From assembly GCF_009730915.1 (NCBI RefSeq), contig NC_052487.1, positions 19,336,529-19,400,528 on the forward strand: a DNA stretch of 64,000 nt, given 5' to 3'. Of this stretch, positions 33,046 to 45,983 are shown piece after piece. The first letter of the stretch is position 1. Every line of letters starts with the position of its first letter. Both the position numbers and the translations under genes were made by a program. The notes beneath the pieces were generated by a model. The model was given only the letters and a program-made list of their open reading frames with translations. It was not told the DNA's origin and ran no database searches. Origin of the DNA: Dioscorea cayenensis subsp. rotundata (Eukaryota > Streptophyta > Magnoliopsida > Dioscoreales > Dioscoreaceae).

Positions 33046-36000
33046 TTAGACCGTTGATGACAGCCTGGTTTTGATGGGCTTTAGCTTTATACCCATGCTT
33101 TCCGGTGATAGAAGCTCCGGGGAGATGCATGTTGGGCTGAGTGGACTACGAGGGCTGCCAGTAAACTGATATGGCCTGTAGAGCCCGTATCCCATCAAGA
33201 AGTATTCCATAGGAATCAACATGGCATGGGGTTGCTCCTCTGTAACCACTGATCCGCATGCCTGAACCTGAGAATTCATTGGAGTATAAAACATTTCCAT
33301 TTATATGGGTGTCATATTCACCTTACATGGATGTGGGTATGAATGGATCTTCTAATTAAAGAAATACCTCAACTAACGCACTAAATCTTCTGTCCAGTTT
33401 TGTGGTCATGTGGAGAGCCTCGGAATGAAAAGGCGAGTTTTCACCAACAAATATTAGTGTTCGGCATTGCAGTTTCTTCAGCCGTTCCGTAAGATCATAT
33501 CTCCTGTTAGAATTCACAAGCAAGGTCTTACTAGTTAAGAGTGTTTCACAGGCCTAGTCGATAGTGAATTCACATAATTTGTTGAGGGTGTACCCATTAA
33601 TAGCTTGAAGAAAGCGCCAGACATTTAAACCTTGCTTCTCATCCAGTAACTGCAGGCAAGACGCAAAGACGATTGTCATGAATTTAAAAAATTGTATTTC
33701 AGCCTACACACGTAGAGCAAGAAACAAAGGGAATTGAAACTAACACTTCTGCAGGCCTGAACAATATCTGATTCATGAACCTGGGCACTACCCCGAACTT
33801 CCTGCCAACAAAACAAAAATAACTCACACAACAAAAAAATGGAAACCCAAAACACCACACAATACAGTGAAACAATAAGAACCAACCTTGCTGAAATAAC
33901 GTTGAAGTAGGCATTCTTTAACCAAGCTGCACATCCCATAGAAGTAGAGCAAATTTGACATGACCTGAAACATTACCATTTTATTCATCTATTATGAGTT
34001 AAACTGTTGATTAACTCATAAATAAATTCATAAATGAAGGCATTGAAGAAGACCTTATAATACAGCCATTCCGTCCATGACGGTGCTTTACATAAGGGGG
34101 ATACAAGCATCAATCCAATAACACGCTCCCGATATTTTGTCTGCAAATAATGTTTGAAAGTTGCAAATCAGGAATCGTAGATAGAGAAGAAGCTGAGAAG
34201 GCTCTGAGGAACGGGACATACCGCAAAAAGGGTAAGTATGTAAGCACCAGCAGTGACTCCCAAGCACATTACTGCACCTAACCTGCAGAACAAGAATCAA
34301 ATAAAAATTCATGTCACATGATAAATTTAGAATTTATCAGAGAAAGCGGCATTTTGATTACCCAAAGAAGTCAAGTACACCCAAAACTTGATCTGCCAAG
34401 TCATCAACTGAAGGCACTGAATAATTGGGTGAAATCGAAGCAGCTCCCAACTGTAATAACTCTTGTTCAAGAGGACAAAAAATGATGTGAGGGATCCATT
34501 TGACAGAAGGGTAACAAAGTTAAGTTGGTAAAGTTGTATGAAGTTTATTTAGATCAAAGTTGCAATTCAACTACTAACCTCATGTCCTGGAGGATTGATA
34601 TGATATATGCAGAAATTGTGAAGCAACAAAGAAGCAGCTTCAGGGCAAAAGAATAGCCCCTGAAAACAGGACATATCTGGCACAATTCAGCAAAATGAAA
34701 GAACAAAGTTAGATACCATTCAAACTTGACCAGATCACAATTAGGGCACAGTTGGAAAACATCACTACCATACCCAAAAATTTTCAAAACAACCTTATGG
34801 ACTTAAATTACATAAAATATCAGCAAAATAACACTTTGACAAGAATTCTGAAACAAATAAAAATATTGCTAACCCTAACAGAAATATACTGAAGGCTATA
34901 ACAACAACCAGATCACACAAGAAAGTGAAAGTAACTCGCGGAAACTTATGGGCAACTGCGCTGACACTAAAAATAAGGCTGAAGATTAACAGAAGTCACA
35001 ACCAGAATTTCTATTATAACCAATAATTCTTAATCTCTTTCTCCCAGAAAAGAATTGCAAGTTCAGGGTTTCACAAACTAATATACACATCATCAACCAA
35101 AACCACTATTTAATGATCAGGAAAGGAAATAGATAAGGCAAACTGTCACAACAAGGAACTCACAATTCAAAGCTACATCCGGATAAGTAATTAACGCAGG
35201 CTTGTCCTGATCACCATAAACAGCAACAGACACTGGGCCATGACTTGTTTGTATAAGATGTTCCTGATGACAATAAGCAAGGCATACACCAAAATCAGGC
35301 AAAAAGTCTTTACAAAAGAAATCAATTGTTTATAAAACACTTGTCAGTGAAGAAGAAAAAAGAAAAGATGACAACCTATTGTGAGGTTTATAGAAAAAAA
35401 AATATACAATGATAAGGTATTAAAGAACATTATCGTACAAACATGACCTTCTAATATATTTGAAACTTGGGGTTAGTGGCAAGGAGCACAATGAAGTAAT
35501 AAAATAGAGATGAAACAATAAGTTTTCTATATGGTGTGCAGATATAAGTCTAATCTAGGATTGGAATGGAAGAACAAACTGGAGTGGAGGCTGACGCACT
35601 ATTCAGAATCAATATGATATCAACGTACAAATAAATTTCAGCTAATAAAATACAGATATAAGACCATGAATTGGAAATGACAAATCCAGCACTAACAAAG
35701 ATAAATAAAGACTAAGAAAATTAAAAGAAAATTGTCATAGAACCACTAGTAACATTTATTAATCCAGAAAGAAAATCCAATTAATCCCAAGAAGGTAAAG
35801 AACATGAAAATCTAAGTGCCAGCCAAATACCTCAGGATAATAATGCATTCAATTCAAATCATGAAGAAAGAAACTACATGGACACCAGAATAGAGCAATT
35901 ATCGACAACAAAAATCTCAAAACAACGAAATTTCCCATACAACTAGCAAAAGCAATCTAACAAGAATGCCAAAAAGGAGATATATTTTACTGTTAGTTGA

Positions 36001-36531
36001 CAAAACCCACACGAATCTTCCCTAAAAGAGAGAGACAAATCCGCACGTCTCAGGGATCCAAAATCCAGTCACAGATTCCACATTTGACTCTTCCATCAAA
36101 CTTAATCAAGAATTTTAAAGAATCCAATCTCAAACACATGACTTTAACATTGAAAGAAACCCTAGAAAAAAACCCCCAAAACCATCCCCGCCATCAAATT
36201 CAAAAAACAAAAAAAACAAAAAAAGAAAAAATCTCCTCCATTCCCCCAAAACACACACTCAAGAAAGAAACCCCATTCCTCATTGCCATAAAAACCTCTA
36301 AACCTCAAAGAATCACCCCAATTCCATCACAAGAACTCCAAGAATCGCCCCCAAAAAAACCTCAAATTTCAACCCAAAATCTCCACCATCAACCCAAAAA
36401 CAACTAATGCAACCCCAATCACCACCAAAGGATTCAAATTTATAAAAACAAAAAGAAGAAAAAACACCAACCTTTCCACCAAACGAGATCCTCTCTACAT
36501 CAATCGAAACAGAACCACTAGATTCACCCAT
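33046..36531 (-). CDS. NDL protein (N-myc downregulated-like, alpha/beta-hydrolase fold)
   Basis: Eleven exons on the minus strand: 36531-36472, 35263-35164, 34676-34579, 34450-34362, 34282-34222, 34140-34054, 33964-33887, 33801-33745, 33649-33594, 33503-33368 and 33267-33046. Phases are consistent and total 1044 bp, 347 residues, about normal for the family. The start is [12 protein letters not shown]. Signatures are [54 protein letters not shown] and [19 protein letters not shown] at the C-terminus. Plant NDL proteins are catalytically silent hydrolase-fold partners of the heterotrimeric G-protein beta subunit and affect auxin transport. No damage is seen. The first intron is the longest (about 1.2 kb). 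A CT-rich leader and a TATA box precede it. Confidence 0.96.
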
Positions 36532-36587
36532 TGAATCCAATCCCACAGGCCTCTCTTCCGTCCTTCTAGAACGGAACCCTCTCTTCT

Positions 36588-36632
36588 CTCGCTCTCTCTC
36601 TCTCTCTCTCTTTGCTTCTCTTTCTCTCTGAC
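36588..36632 (-). promoter_or_regulatory. CT-rich (GA on the minus strand) run in the NDL leader
   Basis: A run of CT repeats lies about 60-100 bp upstream of the NDL start. GA/CT-rich leader tracts are common in plant 5' UTRs. Confidence 0.5.
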
Positions 36633-36653
36633 CATCCTTTCGCTATTCTCACG

Positions 36654-36661
36654 CTTATATA
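36654..36661 (-). promoter_or_regulatory. TATA box of the NDL gene
   Basis: CGTATATAAGCG on the minus strand, about 125 bp before the start codon. The likely transcription start is near 36625, inside the CT-rich tract. Confidence 0.6.
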
Positions 36662-36677
36662 CGAAGCTCTTCAACGC

Positions 36678-36704
36678 CACGAGTTAACCCGGGTTTAACT
36701 CGTG
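36678..36704. promoter_or_regulatory. 27-bp near-perfect palindrome in the NDL promoter
   Basis: Ten-base arms CACGAGTTAA and TTAACTCGTG flank CCCGGGT. It lies directly upstream of the TATA box and so could bind a dimeric factor, but no known site is recognised. Confidence 0.6.
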
Positions 36705-37106
36705 CCCCCACCCACCGACGCCAAAAACCGCCAGCTGTCCACTGCCCTCACCGCCTTTCGCCGGTCACCTCCTAATCCTGATTACAGAACCGACAGCTCC
36801 CTGCCAAATTACAATCCTGACCTCCATCCTGAAATGACTGATATACCCATCACTCTCACCGTTTTATTTGACTTCCCTAATTTTAGGCCCCACAGTACAA
36901 ACCAATCAACAAAAGCCACGTCATCATTTAAAGGTTAATGATTGTGTTTGAAGCCGAACAGGTTGGGGATGACCTGGCAGCCAGATCAAACTATCAGATG
37001 GGGCCCACTTTTCGTTGGTGGACCCCGCTTGATTTGACTTGTTAGATGACGACAAGTGTCGGCACGGGAACATCGGGAACTGTACAACGCACCCGGATAT
37101 TAATGT

Positions 37107-37115
37107 ACACGTGGC
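37107..37115. promoter_or_regulatory. G-box/ABRE-like ACACGTGGC
   Basis: This matches the ACGT-core G-box/ABRE bound by bZIP factors. It lies about 450 bp upstream of the inferred NDL transcription start, in a GC-richer promoter block (36700-37200). Functional relevance is inferred only. Confidence 0.45.
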
Positions 37116-37209
37116 GGAACAGCGAGAGATCAAGGTGGCGATTGTTAGATCCTCGCTGGAGATCTGGACCGCAGGATCACGAGTCCCAGATGAGTGATAT
37201 GATGTGGAA

Positions 37210-40028
37210 ATGCAGCTAATTTTCTTTATTATTTAATATAATTTAATGAACATGATAATTTTTTTAAATATTATGTTCTAGTTAATTAAACGGTTAATAA
37301 TTTTTATTTTTAAAAAATTAATGAGAATTTATTGGTGTAATGGCCGAGATGGTTCAATTTAAGGAGTGCACGTTATTTGCAGCGAAATAAAGGGGTCCAC
37401 CGTTTTCCATTAATTATAAATTAATAAATTGATTTAACTAATTTTATTATTATTATTTTACAATACTCGTTTAAAATCAATGGATCACATAAAAATTTAT
37501 TAGATTAATTAAATGGCATATAAAAAAATAAAAATAAAAAGTCTACCATGTATATATTTAAAAAATTTATAAAAATTATATTAAACTATAAATCTACATA
37601 TATAAATCTTTCTATTAGAGATTTACTGAAGATTTATTTAAATAGTAATATAAATATTATATGGGCCCAAAAAAATAGTATGTTTTCATATTTACTATTT
37701 TTTAGAGTCAATCTTGTTTTAATATTTTGTAGAATTTTCATAATTACTATGAAAATTGCAAACAGGTTTTCTCGGCATTTAAAAATCAATAAAATTTTAA
37801 ATATATTTTTGAATAATAATTTCATCAATATAACAATTTATATATTTATATATTGAGGAGGACAACGTGAGCGGCAGCGGCAGCACAGCGTATGGGACAC
37901 GGCGAAGCTGGGCACGTGTTAATCAGGCTTCTATTCAATGTTCATTTATTGATTAATTAATATACATATTTATTTATCTATTTATTTTTTTACCTAGCCA
38001 CTACTTATTTTACTAGCAGTTTAAATTTTATATATATATATATATATATATATTTATTGGGTTAATCCTCCTCTTTCTTTTATCTATTATTTTTTAACAT
38101 CAAAAAATATTTATTATATTTTTTTAAAATTACCCTAACATTCTATTCAATTGTCTTTTTGAAATTTAATATGAAATAGAAATGTGAAGATATAAATTAG
38201 GGGTAATTTTGAAAAAGATAACTAATTTTTTATTAAATTATATGAAATAACCAACTTTTTTTGTACGTGAGATTTGGTTATTCACGATAGATAAAAAAAA
38301 TGAAGGGAGTATCATTTTCTAATATCAATAAGCATTTTTTTTTTCTCAAAATTACCCTTAACAATCAATTCAATTCTTTTCTTGGAATTAAATACCACAG
38401 AGAAATATCACGATATAAATTAGAGGTAATTTTGGAAAGATAACAATTTTTTATAAAAATTTGTGAAATAACTAAATTCTTTTACAATTTAGATTCGATT
38501 AACAACGACAAATAAAAAAAATGAAAGGAGTACATAACAAGCGCATCTATTTAACAGAAGTCAAGTATGTGTAAAGATTGGAGCACAACCTCAAGCTCAT
38601 CAAATATCTATGCATTCATTTGTGTGGGTTTTAGGGTTCATTTTAAGTTTTTTACAAAATAAATATTTTATATCAAATATTCTGTGTTATTAAATTAATT
38701 ATCAATTGATATTTTTAAATAATTTATTTAAAATTTTAAATAAATGAAAGAAAATGGTACAATTAAAAACATGAGAAGAATTTTTATTATTTTTATTTTC
38801 ATCCACTTGGGGAAAAAATATATAGCATAGGAAGGAAGAGTGTTTCATGAAGAAAAGTATTACATTTATTCTTGAAAAAATTAACAAATTTAAAACTAAT
38901 TTAGAAAACCTCAATATCATATATATTACAATTCAATTTTGTAATAGGTGAATGGCAAACAATACGTGTAAAATAAACTTAATTTATAGTTATATATCTT
39001 TTAAGGCTTGGAGCTGCTTTATATATATATATATATATATATTTTTGTTTTAGTGAAAATAAAAGAAATCGAAAATATCTATATTTCCATTAAAAATATA
39101 ATTACTAATGTCTTTGGAAAAATTCATCTTTTTATACATTCCTATACAATGAAAACTTATCCTTAATCCTTATATTAAGTTGCATAAAATTTAATGTAGC
39201 TTAATTTTATAAAAAAAATAGTAGCAATTATTTCTGTTTAGAATTATTTTATTAGTATGAATAAATTAATTTTGAGAATTTTATTATGAGGAAGGAGAGT
39301 GAAATAATTAGTATTTAATTTATGTAAATCAAAATTTATGTAAATCCACATATAAATAAAAAATCTGAAATTAAAAAGAGATAAGAAATTTATGTATTTA
39401 ATTTTTTTCATTGAAATTTTAAATAAAACATTGGAAAATAAAACTATTTTCTCTTTTTAGTTTTACCATCTTTTCCTCCAATTTTTTTGCCCCTAGTCCA
39501 AAGAGAAACTTTACGTCCATTTCAAGCCATGCATGCATGCATGCACAAAAAGACACGTAGCTTGATCTTCTATCAAGGTCCCCATAAAAAGCCCACAAAG
39601 TTGAAAAAAAAATAAAAACTAAACCCTAAATAGCAGAGATCCTCCTTTGGTTTGTTAGGAAAGTAACCATGGTCTTGAATTGATTAAAATGAAGAAGAAG
39701 ACAAAAAAACTAAAGTGAGATGCCCCACAAGAAAGATATCATCATATCCATGCTAGAGAAGTCTCTTTGAAGAGTGGTCATGTTAGCTAATTAAGCTAAT
39801 ATATATATATATATATATATAAGTTTTAAATAAGGCACATGGTGCTTGTTCCCTTGCTTTGTGAATTGAGATTTTGTGTGACAAGAGAGAACACAAAGCC
39901 AAGCAAGAATGGTTTGATACTTTTGACTCATGTTGAGTAGTTGCTATGTATTTATATTATTAAAAAGAATACATGATCTTGGGATGTTTGGAGTGTCTCC
40001 TACCAACCAGAAATTATTAGGACCTTAA

Positions 40029-40061
<33 letters not shown>

Positions 40062-42400
40062 AAATTCAATTTAAACTTAGATTTTGGTGGATTATTCATC
40101 TAGGGCTTTTATATAGGTAGTATTTTTGTTCTTTACTTAAATTTGAGTATTGGAATTTAGTTCGTATCAGTTGGATTTGAGCTCACATTACACTTCATGA
40201 TTTATTTTAAATGTCTAAATATTCTTTAGTTAAGGTATAAAATAGTTCAAGATAGGGCGGCTCAATGGTATGTCCAATGAAGTAATTGCTCCCCAATATT
40301 TTTTAAAGCCTCATTTTTAGATATAAATAATAATTTTAATTTAAAGGCCTCATCTTTTAGATTTTTTTTAATAATAATTATAATTTTAAGGTCTCATCTT
40401 TAAATTTTTTTTATAATAATTTAAAAAGTTAAAATTTTGAAGGACTTCCAATATTTGTCGTAATATCGAGGTTAGCATTCAACCCAAATTTAGGCCCTTA
40501 TTTAGCATGAATAGCATTTTTTTTTTCTAAATCATATATTCACAAGTTTAGTAATATAGAAAAAGACAAACAAATAAGTATTTATTAAAATAAAATATAA
40601 ATAAAAATTTGTTTTTATCAAATAAAATTAAAGGGTTTATTCTAAAATTTCCATTTTCCAACTTTGGTTACCTTAATCCACCCTTACTTAAAGATTACAA
40701 ATTGATAGAGTATAATGTTGGTTGACAAGTCTAACAATTTTGTTTATAGATTAAAAAAAAGTCACTAAAGTTTTTTTTAAAAAAAAATACATAAACTCAT
40801 AAAATTCCAACATTCTTAAGAAAATAAATAAATAAATAAATAATGTGTGGAATGAATTATGCATCAATTTAGTTTAAATTAAAATGCAGAAGTATATTAA
40901 TTTGGGATTTTTCATTAATTAAGTAGTGATGAAGTTTACTGGATTCCATGACTTAATTTCCTTATTGATATTATTATAATTATTTTTTTTATTGGTAGTT
41001 CCTAATTTAATCAAGTATTTAGGCTTTCATAGTCCTTTAGAGGCTATCAATGAAAAAAAATCCTTTTATTATCCCATGCAGTGCTCATTCATTAAATTAT
41101 AATTTTTGAAGTGATTGATGTCTAATAAATCTTAATTAATATAATCTTATTATTTTATTAAAAATGCATAATTATCATTTGAACACTGTCTAAATCATTC
41201 ATCATCAAGCTAGCTTATTAGGCTTTAAATAGTTGTATAAATTAATCTAAACAAGATCTATTTACAACTCAACCTTCTAGTTGTTCTGAATGAGATCTAT
41301 CATTAAATTGGTTTAAATAAAACAGTAGTATGCTATTTAAAAAATTAATGGACTCCACTCCCTCTTTTGCTTTCTTTTTTTCATCACATCAACTCATCTT
41401 ACAATTTTAAATAAATTTAGTTTGAATAGCAAACTTAGCTTAATACTTTTTAGTTATGATTTGATTTTACATTGAGCTTAAGATAAGTAGTGGCTTTTAA
41501 TTATCACTTTATCTTGTAAGGAAATATTTTATATACAAAGAATTATTAATATAGATAATTAAGGAATTGAAAATTTAGGAGATTTTACACAATAAAATTG
41601 TTCATAAAAAATAAAAAATAAAAATACCACTTTGCAATAAAGTAACCTGTATATTATTCTCTCCCAACTCAAAAGTTAATCATTTAAATTTCACCTGTGG
41701 CTTGTCCATATTTTTAAAAAAATAAAACTAAAAGATTAAGTGTTTAAATTGTCGTTTACTGATATTTATTAAAAATAAAAATAAAAGTACCAATTAAAAA
41801 CACTTCAACGTTTCAAACAAAAGAAGTTGTCACTCTATTGTTGGGCTTGTGGGCTAGCCCATCGGGCCAATTATTGGCCCAAAACAAAAATCACAAATAT
41901 AAAAATAAAAAAATCCCCAATTTTTTTAATAAAATTATTTTTGTTAGTATTAATATACGGCATAGAAATAGAATATAACTAGAGAACAAAAATACACCTC
42001 TCATTGTTATTTGGCATAAAACATTTTAAAAACTATATTTAATAATTTCAACCCATTGAATCTCGTCAACAAGCAAGGTATTAAAAGCCCGATAAAATAG
42101 CATACTACTTTCAAAAAGCTATTCTTTCATACATAAGAATTCCAACTTCAAAAATATATATATATATATATAATTAATATTAATTAAATAAAAAAATATT
42201 TTAATATATAAAAGAAGCATTTTCCATCTAAAACACTAAATATAGGCAAGGAAGCAAGAGAAAACGAGACTCTTGCTTAGCCTTTCATTGTTTCAATGCT
42301 CATATTGGTACCTTCTTTTATTAACTTTTGCAAGGAAAAAAAACACACAAAGAAGAAGAAGAAATCTTTCTCCCTGCTTCATCCTTTCAATCAAAAACTG
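37210..42400. other. AT-rich intergenic DNA with MITE copies
   Basis: No gene is supported. TA microsatellites lie at 38030-38053, 39018-39042 and 39799-39821 and an AAT run at 40026-40060. MITE family B copies are listed separately. The block 39480-40000 is less AT-rich and carries a run of GCATGCATGCATGC (39530-39545) but no coding sequence. Confidence 0.5.
38075..38540. mobile_element. Two adjacent MITE family B copies
   Basis: Copies at about 38075-38310 and 38330-38540 share AAAATTACCCT, GATATAAATTAG, GTAATTTTG, GATAAC.AATTTTTTAT and GAAATAAC. Both end in AAAAAAATGAA(G/A)GGAGTA. A third copy lies at 51825-52075 (GAAATAACCAACTTTCTT). No coding capacity. Confidence 0.6.
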
Positions 42401-42528
42401 AATCAAGGTAAACATCTTCTTCCAATTGTTTTTAATTCTTATTTTTAAGAATGTTTCTCTTTTTGTTTTTGATTACACAATAATAATAATAAATAAATAA
42501 ATAAATAACAAATTTTCTGAAATCTCAT

Positions 42529-43516
42529 ATGGATCAGCATTGCATTTGCATGGATTCAACACAAGAAAACCAAAGCAACAATGAACATGGAATTTTGCTG
42601 CAACACAAGAATGGTGAAACAAGCTCCTCATCATCAACATCTTCAAGTTCATCATCAATGAATGATTTCTTCCAATTAGATATAAATCAACAAAATAATA
42701 ATTATTCAAGCAATGGCCATGAAGAATCATCTTCATCGTCACCACCGAATAAAGATCATAGTCTGAATTTTGGATCAGAAACATCAACAGGAAACCCATT
42801 TATTTCTGTTTCTGAAGTTCCTAGTATTGAAAATTTTAGATCACAATCTCCTCCTCCAATTCAAGTCATGGGAAAATATGATGTTCCAGATCCAAACAGA
42901 ATACCTTCCTCTGTTTTCACAAGAACATCTACAACACCAATGGAGTGGAGTGTGGCTTCAAATGAATCATTGTTTAGTATTCATCTTGGAAACTCTAGTT
43001 TTTCCAGAGACCATGTCAATATTTTTGGATTGTCTGAATTACATCATGCAGATGAATTGAGTTCAACAGCAGTAATGCAAAAACCAGTTGAAAATGAAGC
43101 AGTTGCAGCAATTGGTGTTAATGAAGCCATGGATAATATTGTTTTCAGAACTTCAGAACAGGAGATTCATGAACAAGATAGACCGAAGTCTGAGGTTGCA
43201 AGGAATTCAGTTAGCACATCTCATGGCAGTGCAGCAAGTTTTCAATCTTTTGCTTTTCCAATGTATGATGATCTTCTCTGTTAATTAAATATGAATTTGT
43301 ATTGAAAAAACTAAATGTTTTGTATGGTGTTTCAGATTAACAGGAGAAGAGAAGGAAGCAACAACAAAATTGGAAGCTAAGAATGCAACTCCAGAGCCAC
43401 AAGTTAGAGAAACACATGAGGTTGTTGCAAAAACAGAGACACCCAAAGCAGCAACTAGCAGGAGGAAATGGTTTGCATGTTTTTCCTGTTGTTGTTCATC
43501 ACCATGTTGTTGCTGA
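42529..43516 (+). CDS. Ser-rich plant protein with Cys-rich C-terminus, unknown function
   Basis: Two exons: 42529-43262 and 43336-43516, joined at a GTATGA donor and TTTCAG acceptor, give 304 residues. The N-terminal two thirds is Ser/Asn/Glu-rich and probably disordered, with poly-Ser runs at residues 35-47 and 70-76. A conserved-looking SFAFPILTG motif spans the splice junction. The end, RRKWFACFSCCCSSPCCC, has basic, aromatic and nine Cys residues, a candidate for S-acylation or metal binding. Reading through the donor would give a short alternative end, MYDDLLC. Plant proteins with SFAFP-type motifs and basic/Cys tails exist but I cannot assign a function. It is convergent with the Dof gene, with 417 bp between stop codons. 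Confidence 0.85.
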
Positions 43517-43933
43517 GATAAGATTAATAATTTCTATGCAAGAATATTTGTGAAAAATAAATGTAACAGAAGCTTTTAAGCATATGATTAGCAAAATTGT
43601 TCTTTTGGCATTGTACAGCATGAATGATAGTTATTATTCTAAAGGAATATGTGCAAAGAACTTTTATCAGCATCCCACTATCTCCACAGAATCAAGATGC
43701 AGGATTAAACAAAGGAATCCAATTCCATCAACAAACACATGCATCATCAAAACACACAATCAAAAGACCAAAGTGAGTAAAAAAATCATCAAAGTTGATA
43801 ACAGTTCATCAGTACATGCATTGCATGCAGATAAACACTCTTGTCAATCTAAACTGTGGAAGTTGTTATACATACATCTCAATCTCAAGATCAGAAAAAC
43901 AAAGAAAAGAAAAACTTAAAAAGAAAACAAGAT

Positions 43934-44548
43934 TCACTGAAATCCATTGCCAGGAGTGTAGATAGCCAAATTATCAGGCCAGCCACCAGGCCAATCACCC
44001 TGCAAACTAAGAAAATTCTCAGTACCACTGCTATCAGTAGAGCTCTGCTGCTGAGACTCCAAACAGAGACCAAGATGCTCACCAGCAGGCTGATCAAACT
44101 CCTCCATGAAACTCCCAAACTGAGAACTAGAATTAAGAAGAGAGCTAAAACTCCCAGAAACACCAAGCACAGAGTGATGTTCAGAATCCAAAGGTGGTGG
44201 AAAAACAGAAAGAAGTTCAGAGTCAGGAACAGAGGAAGAGTTACAAGGAGGAGAAGTAGAAGAAGAACGTTTAGCTGCAGGGAGAGTAGAAGAAGAGGAG
44301 TTAGGAGATAAACGTTTAGAGTTCTTCCTTGAGCCACCACCAACCGGAACGTTGCGCAAGGCGCCACCTTTAGTCCAGTAACGTCTGCATGCCTTGCAAA
44401 AGTGGCGTGGTTGAGAAAGGTTGTAGTTGTTGTAGTAGCAGAACTTGGTGTTCGTGGACTCACATCTTGGGCACTTTGCTGGTTGTTCCTCCATTGATGG
44501 TGGTGCTTGTAGTGCTTGTGATGGTGGTGGTGGTGATGGTCCTTCCAT
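43934..44548 (-). CDS. Dof-type C2C2 zinc-finger transcription factor
   Basis: An intronless 204-residue protein starting [14 protein letters not shown]. The Dof domain spans residues about 24-78: Cys26, Cys29, Cys51 and Cys54 form the CX2CX21CX2C finger, followed by [21 protein letters not shown], which contacts DNA and serves as nuclear signal. Dof proteins bind AAAG cores and regulate plant vascular, seed and light programmes. The C-terminal region is Ser-rich and ends in a Trp/Gly-rich patch ([16 protein letters not shown]), probably transactivating. Length is in the range of small Dofs. The subgroup cannot be assigned reliably from the sequence alone. The gene is compact and undamaged. 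Confidence 0.97.
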   Translation of the reverse strand: MEGPSPPPPSQALQAPPSMEEQPAKCPRCESTNTKFCYYNNYNLSQPRHFCKACRRYWTKGGALRNVPVGGGSRKNSKRLSPNSSSSTLPAAKRSSSTSPPCNSSSVPDSELLSVFPPPLDSEHHSVLGVSGSFSSLLNSSSQFGSFMEEFDQPAGEHLGLCLESQQQSSTDSSGTENFLSLQGDWPGGWPDNLAIYTPGNGFQ

Positions 44549-44725
44549 GAGAAAACAGTAGTACTATAAGAAACACAAACACAGAAAGAGTGAAAGAGAG
44601 TCAAGGAAAGAGTTTGGTATATGAAGAAGAAAGAAAGGGAGTTGGAGAGCAGTTGGTGGGTCAAGAAAAAGAGAGAGAGAGAGGTTGTGTGGTCAAGAAA
44701 GAGAGGGAGGTGTGTCTGAAAGAGA

Positions 44726-44757
44726 AGAAGAAGAAGAAGAAGAAGAAGAAGAAGAAA
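44726..44757. repeat. (GAA)n run in the Dof leader
   Basis: About ten GAA/AAG units, read as CTT on the Dof strand, 180-210 bp upstream of its start codon. A TATA-like TATATATTCC (minus) follows at 44793-44803, so the run probably lies in the 5' UTR. Confidence 0.6.
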
Positions 44758-44935
44758 GAGGTTATGGTCCTTATGGAGAATAGGAAGGACAAGGAATATA
44801 TACTATGTAGAGGAGTCACGAGAAGACTGCAGTGCAGTGTGTTTGTACAGAGTACTGTGCTTTCTGAGGGTGCTTTCTAGTTTCTATCTCTTTCTCTTGT
44901 AGTTGTAGGATGAGAAGGAGGTGGGTGGTGCTTCT

Positions 44936-44962
44936 TTAATTAATTAATTAATTAATTAATTA
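44936..44962. repeat. (TTAA)n microsatellite
   Basis: Six to seven tandem AATT/TTAA units upstream of the Dof promoter. Confidence 0.8.
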
Positions 44963-45355
44963 GTTATTATATATTTTTGGTTAAAAGAAAATGAAAAACT
45001 TTTTAACCTGAGTTGATAAATAAATGATGGATTGTAGCGTGTCTTCTTGGGATAATAATATATAGGTAATTATTTTTTTAGTTTTTAATATTATGTTTTA
45101 TAGCAAGATTTTGATGGAAACCATGAGGATTTTTTAGTGAAAATAATATATATATATATTTTTTTTAATAAAAATAAATTGATGAAAAAAAATGTGTATC
45201 TTGCAGTAAATTGCTATCTCAATAATGGAAAAATAAATATTTATTGTTGGAATAATGTTATTCTTTTGGAATAACTTTATTAAACTCTTAAATTAAAAAA
45301 CGTGGATGTTTACGTAATCCAAAGTTTAATAGAGTACCATGAATGTAGAATAATA

Positions 45356-45674
45356 CTCCCTATGTTCCTTTTTTTTAATTATCACATTTAAATAACTCAT
45401 ATCAATTAAAAAAAATTGGTTAAAATTAATTGATTATATATATTTTATAAAATAATCTATTATTTTTTAAAATTACCCCTATTTAAAACCCCACTAGTGG
45501 AGAATATAATTTAATCCTTAATTGATTTCGTTTTATTGAAAATTGTACAAGTACATTAAATTAAAAGGTAAATTTAGAAAAAATTATTTCATGGTGCACA
45601 AAGTTTCTAATATGACAAGTAAAAATAAATAGACAAGAGCTCCAAAACGTGACAACTAAAAAAAACAGGAGGAA
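45356..45674. mobile_element. Stowaway-like MITE, family A
   Basis: The ends CTCCCTATG and GGAGGAA are flanked by TA. The interior matches 46127-46444, including AAACCCCACTAGTGGAGAAT and GTACATTAAATTAAA. About 320 bp, non-coding. Confidence 0.7.
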
Positions 45675-45676
45675 TA

Positions 45677-45983
45677 CTTTGTTTTTTTACTTATCATTTT
45701 TTGGAGTTCTTTTGTGTTTTTGTTTATTTATCACATTAGAAATTTTGTGCAGTATTAAATAATTATTTTCTAAATTTATTTTTTAATTTAATATATTTGT
45801 ATAATTTTCAATAAATAAAAAATTAAATTATATACTTCACTAGTGGATTTTTAAATAAAAGTAGTTTTGAAAAATAATAGAAATCTTTTATAAAATATAG
45901 GCTGACTAATTAATTTTAACTAAATTTTCGTAATCGACATGAATTATGTAAATACGACAAATAAAAAAGAACATGAGAGAGCA
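45677..45983. mobile_element. Stowaway-like MITE, family A, inverted neighbour copy
   Basis: This is the reverse orientation of the same family (TTTAATTTAATATATTTGTA, CACTAGTGGATTTTTAAAT), abutting the previous copy at a shared TA. The right end is GAGAGAGCA followed by TA. Confidence 0.6.

Noticed and set aside
35997..36407. 136-codon plus-strand frame
   Set aside because: It lies in the first intron of the NDL gene, antisense, and consists of Lys/Pro-rich low-complexity residues.
39850..39925. Possible microRNA-like hairpin (CTTGCTTTGTG against CACAAAGCCAAGCAAG)
   Set aside because: Pairing is short and interrupted, and no known plant microRNA sequence is present.
43891..44664. Long open frame overlapping the Dof gene (same strand, other frame) and the plus-strand frame 43856-44311
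   Set aside because: They are shadows of the Dof coding sequence and its leader; no domain, and composition follows from the GGT/CTT-rich Dof DNA.
44590..44880. Lys/Glu-rich plus-strand frame
   Set aside because: Produced by the GAA repeat in the Dof leader.
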